From assembly GCF_000220525.1 (NCBI RefSeq), contig NZ_AFPK01000062.1, forward strand, positions 46,163-110,162: a stretch of DNA of 64,000 nucleotides. Direction: 5' to 3'. The DNA is from Ochrovirga pacifica. Its GTDB lineage: Bacteria; Bacteroidota; Bacteroidia; Flavobacteriales; Flavobacteriaceae. Positions 36,448 through 45,553 of the stretch are shown piece by piece. Made by a program: the position numbers and the translations under genes. Each line of letters starts with the position of its first letter. Within the stretch, counting starts at the first letter, position 1. The notes beneath the pieces are model-generated. The model was not told where the DNA came from and did no database searches. It saw only the letters and a program-made list of their open reading frames with translations.

Positions 36448-37302
36448 TTATGCATCTTCTAATTCAATTTTACGAACAAGATTTAAAGATAATTTGTTTA
36501 AGAATTTGGTTTGATCTTTGTTTCTATTCTGAATCTCTCCAAAAGTTTTGTAATAGTTACCTAACTCAATACCAAACAACGTTTCAAATATTTCTATGAT
36601 TTCTTTGATGTTGACTTCCCCATTATTAACAGCCCCAGAACATTTAAGTGAATATATAAGCTCTATTAAATCCGTTTTGGATGCTGTCCAAGAAAGGGAG
36701 TTATGAATAGTACTTTCTTTTTCACTTGAAACATTATAGCAACCATTTTCAATATTATGTAAACAGTGAAGCTCTTGCTTGTAAAACTCTGTTAGTAAAT
36801 CATATGTAACCACCTCACATGCTAATAAATCATGAGAAGTTGTAAATTCGGGATCTATATCTGGATAATCTGTTTGTGAAAACAAAGCTAATTGTTCATT
36901 GCCTCTAATAAAGTACTTATCATCCAAAGTAGTCTGACCTTGTTTGATATATCTATAAAAATTGAGGTTTTTCTTCTTTTTAGATTCTAACCTCCTAAGC
37001 TCTTTGTGAATGTATTTCTTTTGTTTTTCTATGGAAACAAATGGCTTTTCGGTTTTGTAAGCCATTTGTAATTTTAAAAATTTAATCTCTCCACAAATAC
37101 CAGGCTTGATGTTTTTAAAAAAGGTTATTTCTTCTTGTGTATTTTTAAATGATAAAGTCCTAACGTAAACTCTAATTTGATGTAAATGTTTTTTAGCTTC
37201 TTTAAGTTTTAACTTTAGTTCTTCATCTTTTTTCAGCTTTTTACCTTCAATTTTTTTGATTGAAAGTTCATAACTTTTCTTTAACTCTAAAATGTTTTTC
37301 AT
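36448..37302 (-). CDS. rteC: RteC-family protein
   Basis: This 284-residue cytoplasmic protein has a helical Lys/Glu-rich start (about 1-75). KYIHKELRRLESKKKKNLNFYRYIKQGQTTLDDKYFIRG then LFSQTDYPDIDPEFTTSHDLLACEVVTYDLLTEFY match the RteC family of Bacteroides conjugative transposons. The C-terminal domain (SWTASKTDLIELIYSLKCSGAVNNGEVNIKEIIEIFETLFGIELGNYYKTFGEI) contains the RteC DNA-binding helix. RteC in CTnDOT regulates excision genes. Here it lies next to the integrase and, across a gap, the excisionase, so a similar role is likely. The symbol is by family only. Confidence 0.78.
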   Translation of the reverse strand: MKNILELKKSYELSIKKIEGKKLKKDEELKLKLKEAKKHLHQIRVYVRTLSFKNTQEEITFFKNIKPGICGEIKFLKLQMAYKTEKPFVSIEKQKKYIHKELRRLESKKKKNLNFYRYIKQGQTTLDDKYFIRGNEQLALFSQTDYPDIDPEFTTSHDLLACEVVTYDLLTEFYKQELHCLHNIENGCYNVSSEKESTIHNSLSWTASKTDLIELIYSLKCSGAVNNGEVNIKEIIEIFETLFGIELGNYYKTFGEIQNRNKDQTKFLNKLSLNLVRKIELEDA

Positions 37303-37420
37303 AGTAACTTAATTTATAGCAACTATGAATTTAATTTAAAATCAATTAAATAAAATATAGACTGTGAAATAACACAGTCTAAAAATGATTAAATTTTATA
37401 TAAAACACTCAAATTGAGTA

Positions 37421-38677
37421 TCATGAAACATTATTTTTTTGTATCAAATGTGAGTTTTTTGAAAATTTAGTTCTAAGAATACTCATGTCTTCACTTACTT
37501 TTTTATCTACAATTTTTGCGTAAATCTGGGTAGTTGTAAGTTTGGTATGTCCTAACATTTTTGAGACCGTTTCAATAGGAATCCCATTAGACAAAGTAAC
37601 TGTTGTTGCAAAAGTATGACGTGCCATATGAAAGGTTAAATTCTTGGTTATTCCACAGCAATCGGCAATTTCTTTTAAATAACTATTTACCTTTTGATTA
37701 GAGATAGTTGGGAAAATTTTATTGACATCTATTTTTCGGTAGTTTTCGGTAGATGATTTTATTAACTTTTCAGCAGGTTCTAACAATGGAACTTTTACAG
37801 AGGTTCCTGTTTTTTGTCTTTTTGTATAAATCCAATTTCCTCCATCAATTCCTTTTACAATGTTATCTGTAGTTAAATTTTTGATATCTATATAAGGTAA
37901 ACCAGTATAACAACTAAATAAAAACAGATCTTTTACCAAACGTAATCTTGGAATGTTTGAATGATAGTTTTGAATATTATTTAATTCGTTTTCTGTTAAA
38001 TACTCTCTGTTTGTTTTTTCTAACTGTAAAGAGTAATTAACAAACGGATTTTTATGGAGCCAATCTAGGTTAATAGCAATATTTATCATTTTATTAATAC
38101 GTTGTATGTGTTTTACAATTGTATTATTTCCTATTGGTTTGTTATTTCCTTTTGAAATGTACGCTCGTAAAAACAACTCAAATCCAGATATAAACTTGTA
38201 ATCTAATTCTTTTAAAAACACATCGGTAGTTTTATACTTTGCTTCTATATATTCAAGAATATAATTTTGAGTAGTTATATAATGATTTAAAGTGTCTTTG
38301 GTTACTTTCTCTTTAGCAATTGAATTGTGATATTTAAAGAGGTCATTAAAAGAATAGTTTTGTGTATCTAATCCTAAGTATCTTGCCTTTACTAATTGAG
38401 CTGTAATTAGTTTTCCTTCAAGGTCTAATTCTCTATAAGCATTCGATATTTTACCTTCTTCTTCTTTTATAAACTGATTAAGAACTCTAGCTTCATTGGA
38501 GTTTCCTCTAACTTTTGATTTGGAATGATCCCAAGAATCAATTTTGATCTTCTTGTTTAAACTAATATTAGCTCTTTTAGAATTGATGGTAATTCTAAAA
38601 TAAATAATAGCAAAACCAGGTTCTACCTTTTGAGTATACAACCATGTTAATAATGAGTAAGTGTTTGATGATACCAT
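37421..38677 (-). CDS. Tyrosine site-specific integrase
   Basis: This 418-residue protein has an arm-type binding domain (about 1-100, YFRITINSKRANISLNKKI) and a SAM-like core-binding domain (about 105-210). The catalytic domain shows SCYTGLPYIDIKNL, FHMARHTFATTVTLSNGIPIETVSKMLGH and TTQIYAKI, giving the H-x-x-R, H and Tyr residues. The first arginine position reads TGLPYID, as in many Bacteroidota integrases that lack the usual TGxR form. It should insert and excise the element. Its upstream region carries the second copy of the 21-bp inverted repeat. Confidence 0.9.
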   Translation of the reverse strand: MVSSNTYSLLTWLYTQKVEPGFAIIYFRITINSKRANISLNKKIKIDSWDHSKSKVRGNSNEARVLNQFIKEEEGKISNAYRELDLEGKLITAQLVKARYLGLDTQNYSFNDLFKYHNSIAKEKVTKDTLNHYITTQNYILEYIEAKYKTTDVFLKELDYKFISGFELFLRAYISKGNNKPIGNNTIVKHIQRINKMINIAINLDWLHKNPFVNYSLQLEKTNREYLTENELNNIQNYHSNIPRLRLVKDLFLFSCYTGLPYIDIKNLTTDNIVKGIDGGNWIYTKRQKTGTSVKVPLLEPAEKLIKSSTENYRKIDVNKIFPTISNQKVNSYLKEIADCCGITKNLTFHMARHTFATTVTLSNGIPIETVSKMLGHTKLTTTQIYAKIVDKKVSEDMSILRTKFSKNSHLIQKNNVS

Positions 38678-38706
38678 AGTAATCGTCTTTTGTGGTTAAA
38701 CATTGG

Positions 38707-38727
38707 ACGAAAGTCAAATCAAACTAT
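38707..38727. repeat. 21-bp inverted repeat, integrase-side copy
   Basis: This is an exact reverse complement of 36249-36269. It is centred about 40 bp upstream of the integrase start codon (38677), so it can act as an operator or as an arm-type binding site. Confidence 0.85.
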
Positions 38728-38837
38728 AAGTATCTATAAGTAGTAGGTTAGTAAAATTGGCTTAAAAAAAGTACTAACCGAATTACTTACCTAATATATG
38801 AAATATTTTGGTTTTCATTCAAATCAACACAAATAAA

Positions 38838-38870
38838 AAAACCTTATAAACATAGTGTTTATAAGGTTTT
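38838..38870 (-). terminator. Terminator of tRNA-Ser transcript
   Basis: A 14-bp perfect stem (AAAACCTTATAAAC and its complement) has a 5-nt loop and is followed on the minus strand by seven T. It lies 24 bp downstream of the tRNA-Ser 3' end. Confidence 0.9.
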
Positions 38871-38893
38871 GTGCACTTTTATTATAAAAGTTG

Positions 38894-38978
38894 CGGAGAA
38901 AGAGGGATTCGAACCCCCGGTCCTGTTACAGACAACGGTTTTCAAGACCGCCGCATTCGACCACTCTGCCATTTCTCC
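38894..38978 (-). tRNA. tRNA-Ser(UGA)
   Basis: An 85-nt tRNA. On the minus strand it starts GGAGAAATGGCAGAGTGG, has anticodon loop CTTGAAA (anticodon TGA), a long variable arm, a T-arm ending GGTTCGAATCC, and a TTTCTCC acceptor pairing the 5' GGAGAAA with G as discriminator. The 3' CCA is not encoded. The integrated element begins just downstream of its 3' side, but no second copy of the tRNA 3' end was found at the far end, so use as attachment site is unproven. Confidence 0.97.
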
Positions 38979-39060
38979 AATAAATAGCCAACTTTTTCGT
39001 TGGGCTTGCAAATATAACAAGTCTTTTTTGTTTCAGCACAAAAAAGACTTGTTTTTTTCA

Positions 39061-39198
39061 TTAATAATAGTTCCAAAAATCTACAACCGTTCTGTGATCG
39101 TCGGTATAAATCAACAATACATTAGGTTTCTTTTGTGCATAATGATGGCTACTTAATAAAAGAAAACAAACAACAACTATCTTTTTAATTTTATGCAT
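39061..39198 (-). pseudogene. Truncated sulfatase remnant, 45 codons
   Basis: A start at ATG 39198 gives a complete signal peptide (HYAQ) and then [14 protein letters not shown], the normal N-terminus of an S1 sulfatase with its metal-binding DD pair. After nine more residues (TVVDFWNYY) there is a stop. No formylglycine motif is present. Its start lies 8 bp past the stop of the sulfatase at 39207, so it is the remnant of the next gene in the operon, cut short by deletion or a nonsense change. Confidence 0.72.
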
Positions 39199-39206
39199 CC
39201 TACTCC

Positions 39207-40625
39207 TTATTTTTTATTTTTAGTTCCTTTAGGCACAGCTGTTTCATAAAACTGATCTCTTAGTTTGTGATACCCTTTGTAATTGATCATTTGTGGTGAA
39301 ATATTGTCTTTGTTCCAAGTTGTCCATTTTGCTTTAAGCTCTTTAGCTTTGGAAGGATTTTTTGATGAAATATCATTTTGCTCAGATACATCTTTAGGCA
39401 AATAAAACAATTCTGGTTTTTTGCTATCTCTGTCCAACACATGTTTGGTACCGTCTGCTGCCAATACTGCCCATTTGTTACCACTTTTCCAATAAATATA
39501 GTCGTGTGGTGCTCCTTGTGCTTCCCCAGTAACATAAGGAATCAAATTAACCCCTTCCATTGCAGGTGCTGCTGTAGCATCTCCTCCTGCCAAAGCCACT
39601 GCTGTACGGCCAATATCTAACGAATTCACAGGGTAATTTACCACAGTACCTGGCTTAATTTTGTTTGGCCAACTTGCAAAAAATGGTACGTGAACTCCCC
39701 CATCGTACAAATTCCCTTTTCCACCACGGAAAGGTTGGTTGTCTGAGCCATTCCATCCTTTAGTACTTCCTCCTTTGGACTGCGGTCCTCCGTTATCACT
39801 TAAGAAAAAGATCAAGGTGTTTTCATAAATTCCACTGTCCTTTAAAGACTGAATTACCGTTCCAATTCCTCTATCCATAACATCTACCATGGCAGCATAT
39901 ACTCGTCTTTTGTTGTCTTTTATATGGGCATAACGAGCAATATCTTCTTTAGGGGCTTGCAAAGGCATGTGTGGTGCATTGTAGGCTACGTACAAAAAGA
40001 AAGGATTTTCTTTATTGTCTTTTACAAATTGTGCGGCATCGTTGCTCAATGCTGTTGTTAAATAGCCTTCAAAATTGTCTGCTCTTTTATTACGAACCAA
40101 AGGTTGTAAATAGGCTTCCCATACTTTTTTGGTTCCATCAATTCTAAAATAGTCGTGTCCTCCTCCTAAAAAACCGTAGAAATAATCAAATCCTCGGTTC
40201 AAAGGATGAAATTCTGCTGCGGCTCCCAAATGCCATTTTCCAATAGCTCCTGTTTTGTAACCTGCTTCTTGCAAACGTTTGGGAAATAGTTTTTCTCCAA
40301 CATCAATTCCCATATGAGGATTCGCGGGGTCGTATGCAGGGTTGGTTTCAAAACCAAATCTATGTTGATATCTACCTGACAACAATGCCGCTCTACTAGG
40401 CCCACAATAAGCATGATTGGCATATCCTTGTTTAAAGAAGGCTCCATTTTTTGCTAAGTTATCCAAATTAGGGGTTTGTATATCTGTAGCTCCTGTAAAC
40501 CCTGTATCTGCATAGCCCATGTCATCAGCCATAAATACAATGATGTTGGGCTTTTTATTTTTTTGAGCGTGCCCAAATGTAATCCCTATAATTGTTAAAG
40601 TAAAAAGTAAAATTTTAGTTTTCAT
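39207..40625 (-). CDS. S1 sulfatase
   Basis: This 472-residue protein has a signal peptide (GHAQ). The core begins [19 protein letters not shown], with formylglycine motif C74-G-P-S-R78 ([21 protein letters not shown]) and substrate-binding [50 protein letters not shown] forms the later metal/active-site block (DN and K). It is a full-length S1 family enzyme. In this block with GH117 and GH2 it would desulfate a red-algal galactan. Substrate position and subfamily cannot be fixed by eye. Confidence 0.9.
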   Translation of the reverse strand: MKTKILLFTLTIIGITFGHAQKNKKPNIIVFMADDMGYADTGFTGATDIQTPNLDNLAKNGAFFKQGYANHAYCGPSRAALLSGRYQHRFGFETNPAYDPANPHMGIDVGEKLFPKRLQEAGYKTGAIGKWHLGAAAEFHPLNRGFDYFYGFLGGGHDYFRIDGTKKVWEAYLQPLVRNKRADNFEGYLTTALSNDAAQFVKDNKENPFFLYVAYNAPHMPLQAPKEDIARYAHIKDNKRRVYAAMVDVMDRGIGTVIQSLKDSGIYENTLIFFLSDNGGPQSKGGSTKGWNGSDNQPFRGGKGNLYDGGVHVPFFASWPNKIKPGTVVNYPVNSLDIGRTAVALAGGDATAAPAMEGVNLIPYVTGEAQGAPHDYIYWKSGNKWAVLAADGTKHVLDRDSKKPELFYLPKDVSEQNDISSKNPSKAKELKAKWTTWNKDNISPQMINYKGYHKLRDQFYETAVPKGTKNKK

Positions 40626-40769
40626 CTCAGTTCTAATTTATTGATAAATATTTTTTAAATGCTGTTTGATTGTATTTTTGTAAAAGTAGATCTATCTCCA
40701 TTTCTCATTAAAAAGATATTACTAAAAAAAAGACACAAATGATTTTTTTGTTCTATTTCCTACAAATTT

Positions 40770-42212
40770 CTACTTCTTAATTACCTCTTTGTTAACCTCG
40801 TTTCCATCCACATCGTAATGAATAAATTCTATAATTGGTTTTCCTTTTTCACGATATACCTTAACTCCTAAAAATCCTCCTGCCACTCTTAAAAATTTAT
40901 GTTCTGGCTTTTTATCATCTGGTGACCAACCTTGTGCATGTGCATCACTAGAAGGACCTTGAGAAAACTCCATCAATCCTGTTTTGGTATCTTTAGAAAC
41001 ATATTGCCAATGACGGTCTCCGTTTAACACAAACATGTTGTGCTTTTTTAAGAATTTTCTTAACCAATCTCCTTCTTTTTTAAAAGCTATATTGGCATGA
41101 TTGTCACTTTTATCAGATACTCTATCGGGTCCAACTACTGGAGTTGCAGACACAAATAGTTTAAAGGTAGCATCCGATTTTTTCACCGATTTGGCAAACC
41201 ATTTTTTTTGTTCTTCTCCATAAATAGTTTTGTCTTTTCCATCTTTTAAATAATTGGGAGATCGAAACTCTCTTCCTTCCAACAACCAAATTTGCACATC
41301 TTTTCCCCATCTAAAAGTTCTATAAGGTTTTCCTACCAAAGGAGCTTGTTCGTACCAAATACTCAATCCGTCTTTGTAGGTAATTTCACCAAAAGGTTGC
41401 ATCCCCGGATACGAATCGTTACTTAACAAATCGTGATCGTCTTTTTGAAGATACAGAGGTACATGGTTATAGAAATCTACCGAAGCTGGCCAAGCGTTTA
41501 TCGCATGCCATTTCATTCTAGCTTGTGCAATATTTAAAGCCATAGGACCTGGTTTGTCGTAGTAAACAAAATCTCCCGTCTGACAATGAAAGTTAGGTTG
41601 TAACTTTTTCATGGCATCATAAATTTTAAAACCACGTTTTTCATCATCATAATCCCAAAAATACTGACACGTTGAAGATGTAAAAAACACAGGAACAATA
41701 TCATTTTTACTAGGAGCTGTGGTAAACTGTCCCACAATTTTAGTTGATGTTTTTTTAGGTTTAGCTACTTTGTCTTTCTTTCTAATTCTTGTGTATTTTC
41801 TACCTAAAATCTCTACTTTGTAGGTTGTGTTAGGTTTTAAGTTTTTGATCACTTTTTTAAACGTATAATCTTTTAAAGAAGAAACAAATTCCCAATCCAA
41901 TTCAACTTGATGGTTTTTACTGATTAATTTCACCTTTACCTCTCCAAAAGTTCCGGAAACTTCTCCATCTAATTGGTCTACGGGTTGATTGTTATTGTAT
42001 TTTAAAGGAGCCCTGTAGGGTGCTTTTTTTCTTTGATGTGTTATAGGGTTTGGCAATAGTTGACTACACAAACGAGTCCAAATTACAGCTGAATTTTCTG
42101 TAACTTCTCCTATTTTTAATCCCGTTGTAAAATACACAAGGTCTTTTTTGTTTTGACCAAATACTTGTAGTCCTAGTAACAATCCTAATAGAAAACAAAT
42201 AGCTTTTTTCAT
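40770..42212 (-). CDS. PhoD-like phosphodiesterase/alkaline phosphatase D, secreted
   Basis: The start is set at ATG 42212 (MKKAICFLLG...), giving 480 residues; the frame extends to 42257. The signal peptide ends near VFGQ. GLKIGEVTENSAVIWTRLC is the PhoD N-terminal Fn3-like domain, and the metallophosphatase core includes QTGDFVYYDKPGP, KDDHDLLSND, FVSATP and VLNGDRHWQY. PhoD enzymes cleave phosphate mono- or diesters, using iron and calcium. A phosphatase in a sulfatase cluster may release phosphate from substrate or serve another role. Among the neighbours it is the odd one out: no sugar-phosphate function is otherwise evident. Confidence 0.82.
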   Translation of the reverse strand: MKKAICFLLGLLLGLQVFGQNKKDLVYFTTGLKIGEVTENSAVIWTRLCSQLLPNPITHQRKKAPYRAPLKYNNNQPVDQLDGEVSGTFGEVKVKLISKNHQVELDWEFVSSLKDYTFKKVIKNLKPNTTYKVEILGRKYTRIRKKDKVAKPKKTSTKIVGQFTTAPSKNDIVPVFFTSSTCQYFWDYDDEKRGFKIYDAMKKLQPNFHCQTGDFVYYDKPGPMALNIAQARMKWHAINAWPASVDFYNHVPLYLQKDDHDLLSNDSYPGMQPFGEITYKDGLSIWYEQAPLVGKPYRTFRWGKDVQIWLLEGREFRSPNYLKDGKDKTIYGEEQKKWFAKSVKKSDATFKLFVSATPVVGPDRVSDKSDNHANIAFKKEGDWLRKFLKKHNMFVLNGDRHWQYVSKDTKTGLMEFSQGPSSDAHAQGWSPDDKKPEHKFLRVAGGFLGVKVYREKGKPIIEFIHYDVDGNEVNKEVIKK

Positions 42213-42300
42213 ATTAAAAATTTGGTTTATTTCATTAAAAACGTGTTCGCACACCATTTAAGCTAAAAATACACTTCCCTTCAAAACTAATTAATAAAAG

Positions 42301-42336
42301 AATCGTTCACAACCTAAAATAGTGCTATGAACGATT
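42301..42336 (-). terminator. Probable terminator downstream of the arylsulfatase gene
   Basis: The arms AATCGTTCA and TGAACGATT surround an 18-nt loop. On the minus strand the hairpin is followed by CTTTTATT. It lies about 85 bp past the stop of the sulfatase at 42421. Confidence 0.5.
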
Positions 42337-42420
42337 TGTGCTATGTATTTAATCTATTTTGTCTTTATCAAACTTCGTATTGCAGTCTTGATCAAATAAT
42401 CATTCTATCAAAACAACAAA

Positions 42421-43947
42421 TTATCTTTTTACAGAATGGTCTTTTTGTCTGTAGGTGGTTAACAAAGTTTCCATTTCTTTAACTTTTTCAGGATACTTCT
42501 CGTATAAGTTTACTCTTTGTCCCCAGTCGTTTTTCATATCAAACAATAAGCCTTTGGTATGAAAAGTTGGGTAACCTCTTAGCTGATTGTAATCTTTAGT
42601 TAAAGGCTTAGATCCTGCTCCATTACTATGATTAATGTACAACCAATCTCCTTTACGAATTCCCCATTTATTTTTGTACGTATTGTGAACCGTAGCTTCT
42701 CTTAATGGTTTTTGATAGGATTTTCCCATCCAAAGAGATTTTAAACTGTAACTGTCTGGAGCTGCATTTTGGGGTAAATCACTTTTGGTAATTTCTGCCA
42801 ACGTAGCCATGATATCTATTTGAGAAATTACCTCCTTAGAAATTGTTCCTGCTTTAATTCTATTTGGCCAACAAACAATAAACGGCACATGATGTCCCCC
42901 TTCCCAAACATCTCTTTTTACTCCTCTAAAATCTCCTGTACTATAATGCCCGTATTTTTCTGCTCTTGCCATAGCATATCTTTCAGGGCCATTGTCTGCT
43001 GTAAAAATAACAAGTGTATTCTTATCAAGCCCTTTGTCTTTTAATTCTTTTAACACCTCTCCCACAACCGCATCTGTTTGTACCATCCAATCTCCATAAC
43101 CACCCGCTTTAGAGCTTCCAATAAATTCTTTGTTGGGAATGATTGGTGCATGGGGTGATGGCAAAGCCAAGTACAAAAAGAAAGGATCTTTTTTCTTTTG
43201 TTTCCTAATCCATTCTTTGGTTTTTATTTGTATTGTTGGCAAAACCTTATAGGGATTCCAGTTTTTTACCATAGGCCCTGGTCTAAACTCCCAATGTCCT
43301 TCTGCGGTTTCCATTCCATTTAAATCTAACAATGTTGAAGGAGCTTCTACCACTTTGTCATTTTCTATAAAACAATACGGTGGAAAATTAATGGTGCCAT
43401 CACCAAAATAATAATCAAACCCTCTGGCTAAAGGACCTCCTTTAATCGGCTTAGTCCAATTGATCGCTTTGTGACTTATAGCCTTTTTTTTCTTACCAAA
43501 TACCATTACATCGTGTTTGGGTTCTTTTGAATTGATTTCCCAATTCCAACCCAAATGCCATTTACCAATACAAGCGGTTTTGTATCCTTTTTGTTTTAAG
43601 ATTTGAGGTAGCGTAACATCTGTATCTTTAAAATAAGGTTTTCCAAAGCTATTTACAATTCCATGCCCCCTTCTCCAATGGTATTGTCCTGTTAACAAAG
43701 CAAAGCGACTTGGTGTACAGATTCCAGATGAACTATGTGCATCAGTAAATCGCATTCCACTTGCTGCTAATTTGTCTAAATTTGGAGTCGGTATTTTTGA
43801 ATGTGGATTTTGACAATTCAAATCTCCAAACCCCATATCATCTGCGTAAATTATAACAATATTAGGTTGCTGTGCTTTTACAGGTACTACATATAAGCAA
43901 ATACAACCGGTAATTAGAACGATTAGATTTAGAAAACGAATTTTCAT
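42421..43947 (-). CDS. S1 arylsulfatase
   Basis: This 508-residue protein has a signal peptide (VKAQ). [19 protein letters not shown] gives the metal-binding start, and the formylglycine motif is C77-T-P-S-R81 ([20 protein letters not shown]). [19 protein letters not shown] and [13 protein letters not shown] complete the conserved blocks. It resembles the group often called arylsulfatase A in marine Bacteroidota. Its place between PhoD-like and other sulfatases on the minus strand fits a multi-sulfatase desulfation cascade on one glycan. Substrate position is not known. Confidence 0.9.
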   Translation of the reverse strand: MKIRFLNLIVLITGCICLYVVPVKAQQPNIVIIYADDMGFGDLNCQNPHSKIPTPNLDKLAASGMRFTDAHSSSGICTPSRFALLTGQYHWRRGHGIVNSFGKPYFKDTDVTLPQILKQKGYKTACIGKWHLGWNWEINSKEPKHDVMVFGKKKKAISHKAINWTKPIKGGPLARGFDYYFGDGTINFPPYCFIENDKVVEAPSTLLDLNGMETAEGHWEFRPGPMVKNWNPYKVLPTIQIKTKEWIRKQKKKDPFFLYLALPSPHAPIIPNKEFIGSSKAGGYGDWMVQTDAVVGEVLKELKDKGLDKNTLVIFTADNGPERYAMARAEKYGHYSTGDFRGVKRDVWEGGHHVPFIVCWPNRIKAGTISKEVISQIDIMATLAEITKSDLPQNAAPDSYSLKSLWMGKSYQKPLREATVHNTYKNKWGIRKGDWLYINHSNGAGSKPLTKDYNQLRGYPTFHTKGLLFDMKNDWGQRVNLYEKYPEKVKEMETLLTTYRQKDHSVKR

Positions 43948-44083
43948 GTAAAATATTTAAAAAAATCAAACACATCAGTTAAAAACTAAAAGTGAAATTA
44001 TGCAGTTTATCTTTAAAAAAGGTAGAAAATTGTCTTCTTTAAAGGGGGGAAATCATTTGTTTTGTATTTTTTAAGTAAAAAAA

Positions 44084-44109
44084 CCTTGGTAATACATGTA
44101 TTACCAAGG
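44084..44109 (-). terminator. Intrinsic terminator, palindromic
   Basis: A 26-bp perfect palindrome (CCTTGGTAATACA with its complement) is followed on the minus strand by seven T, and on the plus strand by CCTTTTTTA. It lies 32 bp past the stop at 44141 and closes the GH2-sulfatase transcript. Confidence 0.9.
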
Positions 44110-44140
44110 CCTTTTTTATAAGTAAAGTATGCTGTTTATT

Positions 44141-45547
44141 TTATTCTACTACATCTAAAACGGGAGTTCTTTTGTCATCCATACGTTTCATGGCATTGAC
44201 TTCATAAATACGTTTTAACATAAACAATGGGCGTTCTAATTCCCCTTCCCAAGCAAACAAATCTTTAAACAATTCTCTTACTTTTTCGGGATGTTCATAA
44301 GCCAAATTATTGTTTTCACTTACATCTTCGGTAATTTTATACAACTCTGCAGGTCTGTCAGGAAAACGTAATAATTTCCAATCTCCTTTTCTTACAATTC
44401 CTCTGTTCTCTTTTTTCCAAAACAGCAATTCGTGAGGTCTTTTAGTGTCTTTACCAGTAATGTACGGTAGTAAATCCACACCATCTAATTGAGCTATCTT
44501 ATCAGCCTTTCCTCCTGCAATGTTTACAAAAGTCGGGAGTAAATCCAATGTACTTACAGGATATTCATAACTAGAACCTGGTTGAATGACCTTAGGCAAC
44601 TTCATTACAAAAGGCACACGAATTCCACCTTCCAAGTTGTTAGATTTGCAGCCGCTTAACGGATAATTACAGGTTTTGGTACCATCAGGTCCTCCGTTGT
44701 CGTTAGAAAACACAATCAAGGTATCATCTTCTAAACCTTCTTCTTTAAGCTTTTCTAAAATCTGACCACAAGCTTTGTCCAAAGCTAAAGTCATGGCTGC
44801 CAACACTTTTCGTTTACCTGTCAACCCTTTTATTTTTTTCAAATCTTCTTGAGTGGCTTGCATTGGCGAATGTACTGCGTTGAACGAAACATACATAAAG
44901 AATGGTTTCTTTTTGTTTCTATCAATAAAATCACAAGCAGCATCTGCCAAATCGTAGGTCAAATATTTTTTGGGCTCTTGGTATTTTTTATAGCCAATTT
45001 CCAAACGATCTTCAGGTTTATCGGCAGCTTGTTTTTGGGTCAATGGATAAAAACTTCTTGCTCCTCCTCTAAATCCGTAGAACTCGGTAAAGCCTCTTTT
45101 CAAAGGATGGTATCTATCTGCGTTTCCCATGTGCCATTTTCCTAACACGATGGACTGATATCCTAGTTTCCCTAAATAATCAGCCATGGTTTTTTCATCT
45201 AAAGGCAAGCCCATATCATCTCCTAATAACTTAGATGATTTGCTCATGTAACCAGGAACATTGTTTTCTTCAAAACCAAAACGTTGTTGATATCTTCCTG
45301 TAAGCAAACCCGCTCTAGAAGGACCACAAACTGCAGCCGTAGTATAGGCTTGTTTAAATACCATTCCCTCTTTGGCCAACTGATCTAAATTAGGTGTAGG
45401 AAACGTTTTACTCCCTTGAAAGCCAAAATCAAAATACCCTGCATCGTCTGCAAAAAGAAATACAATATTTTTCTTTTTTTGTGCTGATGTGCTTAGACTA
45501 AAAAAAACTAAGGCAACTAGCAACAAACATAGTTTACGTGTTTTCAT
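44141..45547 (-). CDS. S1 sulfatase, paired with GH2
   Basis: This 468-residue protein has a signal peptide (TSAQ). KKKNIVFLFADDAGYFDFGFQGS, C74-G-P-S-R78 (VCGPSRAGLLTGRYQQRFGFE), LGKWHMG and VFSNDNGGPDG are the S1 blocks. ADDAGY is a slightly unusual start compared with ADDMGY, but both Asp residues are kept. It starts 6 bp after the GH2 stop, so the two genes are co-transcribed and their products may act on consecutive bonds. It ends at a strong terminator. Confidence 0.9.
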   Translation of the reverse strand: MKTRKLCLLLVALVFFSLSTSAQKKKNIVFLFADDAGYFDFGFQGSKTFPTPNLDQLAKEGMVFKQAYTTAAVCGPSRAGLLTGRYQQRFGFEENNVPGYMSKSSKLLGDDMGLPLDEKTMADYLGKLGYQSIVLGKWHMGNADRYHPLKRGFTEFYGFRGGARSFYPLTQKQAADKPEDRLEIGYKKYQEPKKYLTYDLADAACDFIDRNKKKPFFMYVSFNAVHSPMQATQEDLKKIKGLTGKRKVLAAMTLALDKACGQILEKLKEEGLEDDTLIVFSNDNGGPDGTKTCNYPLSGCKSNNLEGGIRVPFVMKLPKVIQPGSSYEYPVSTLDLLPTFVNIAGGKADKIAQLDGVDLLPYITGKDTKRPHELLFWKKENRGIVRKGDWKLLRFPDRPAELYKITEDVSENNNLAYEHPEKVRELFKDLFAWEGELERPLFMLKRIYEVNAMKRMDDKRTPVLDVVE

Positions 45548-45553
45548 AAGATT

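Noticed and set aside
36279..36599. Plus-strand frame antisense to the RteC-like gene
   Set aside because: No homology-like motifs; it overlaps the coding end of a convincing gene on the other strand.
38894..38978. tRNA-Ser 3' end as attachment site of the integrated element
   Set aside because: I looked for a second copy of the tRNA 3' sequence at 33.9-34.5 kb and in the flanks and found none, so it is not claimed.
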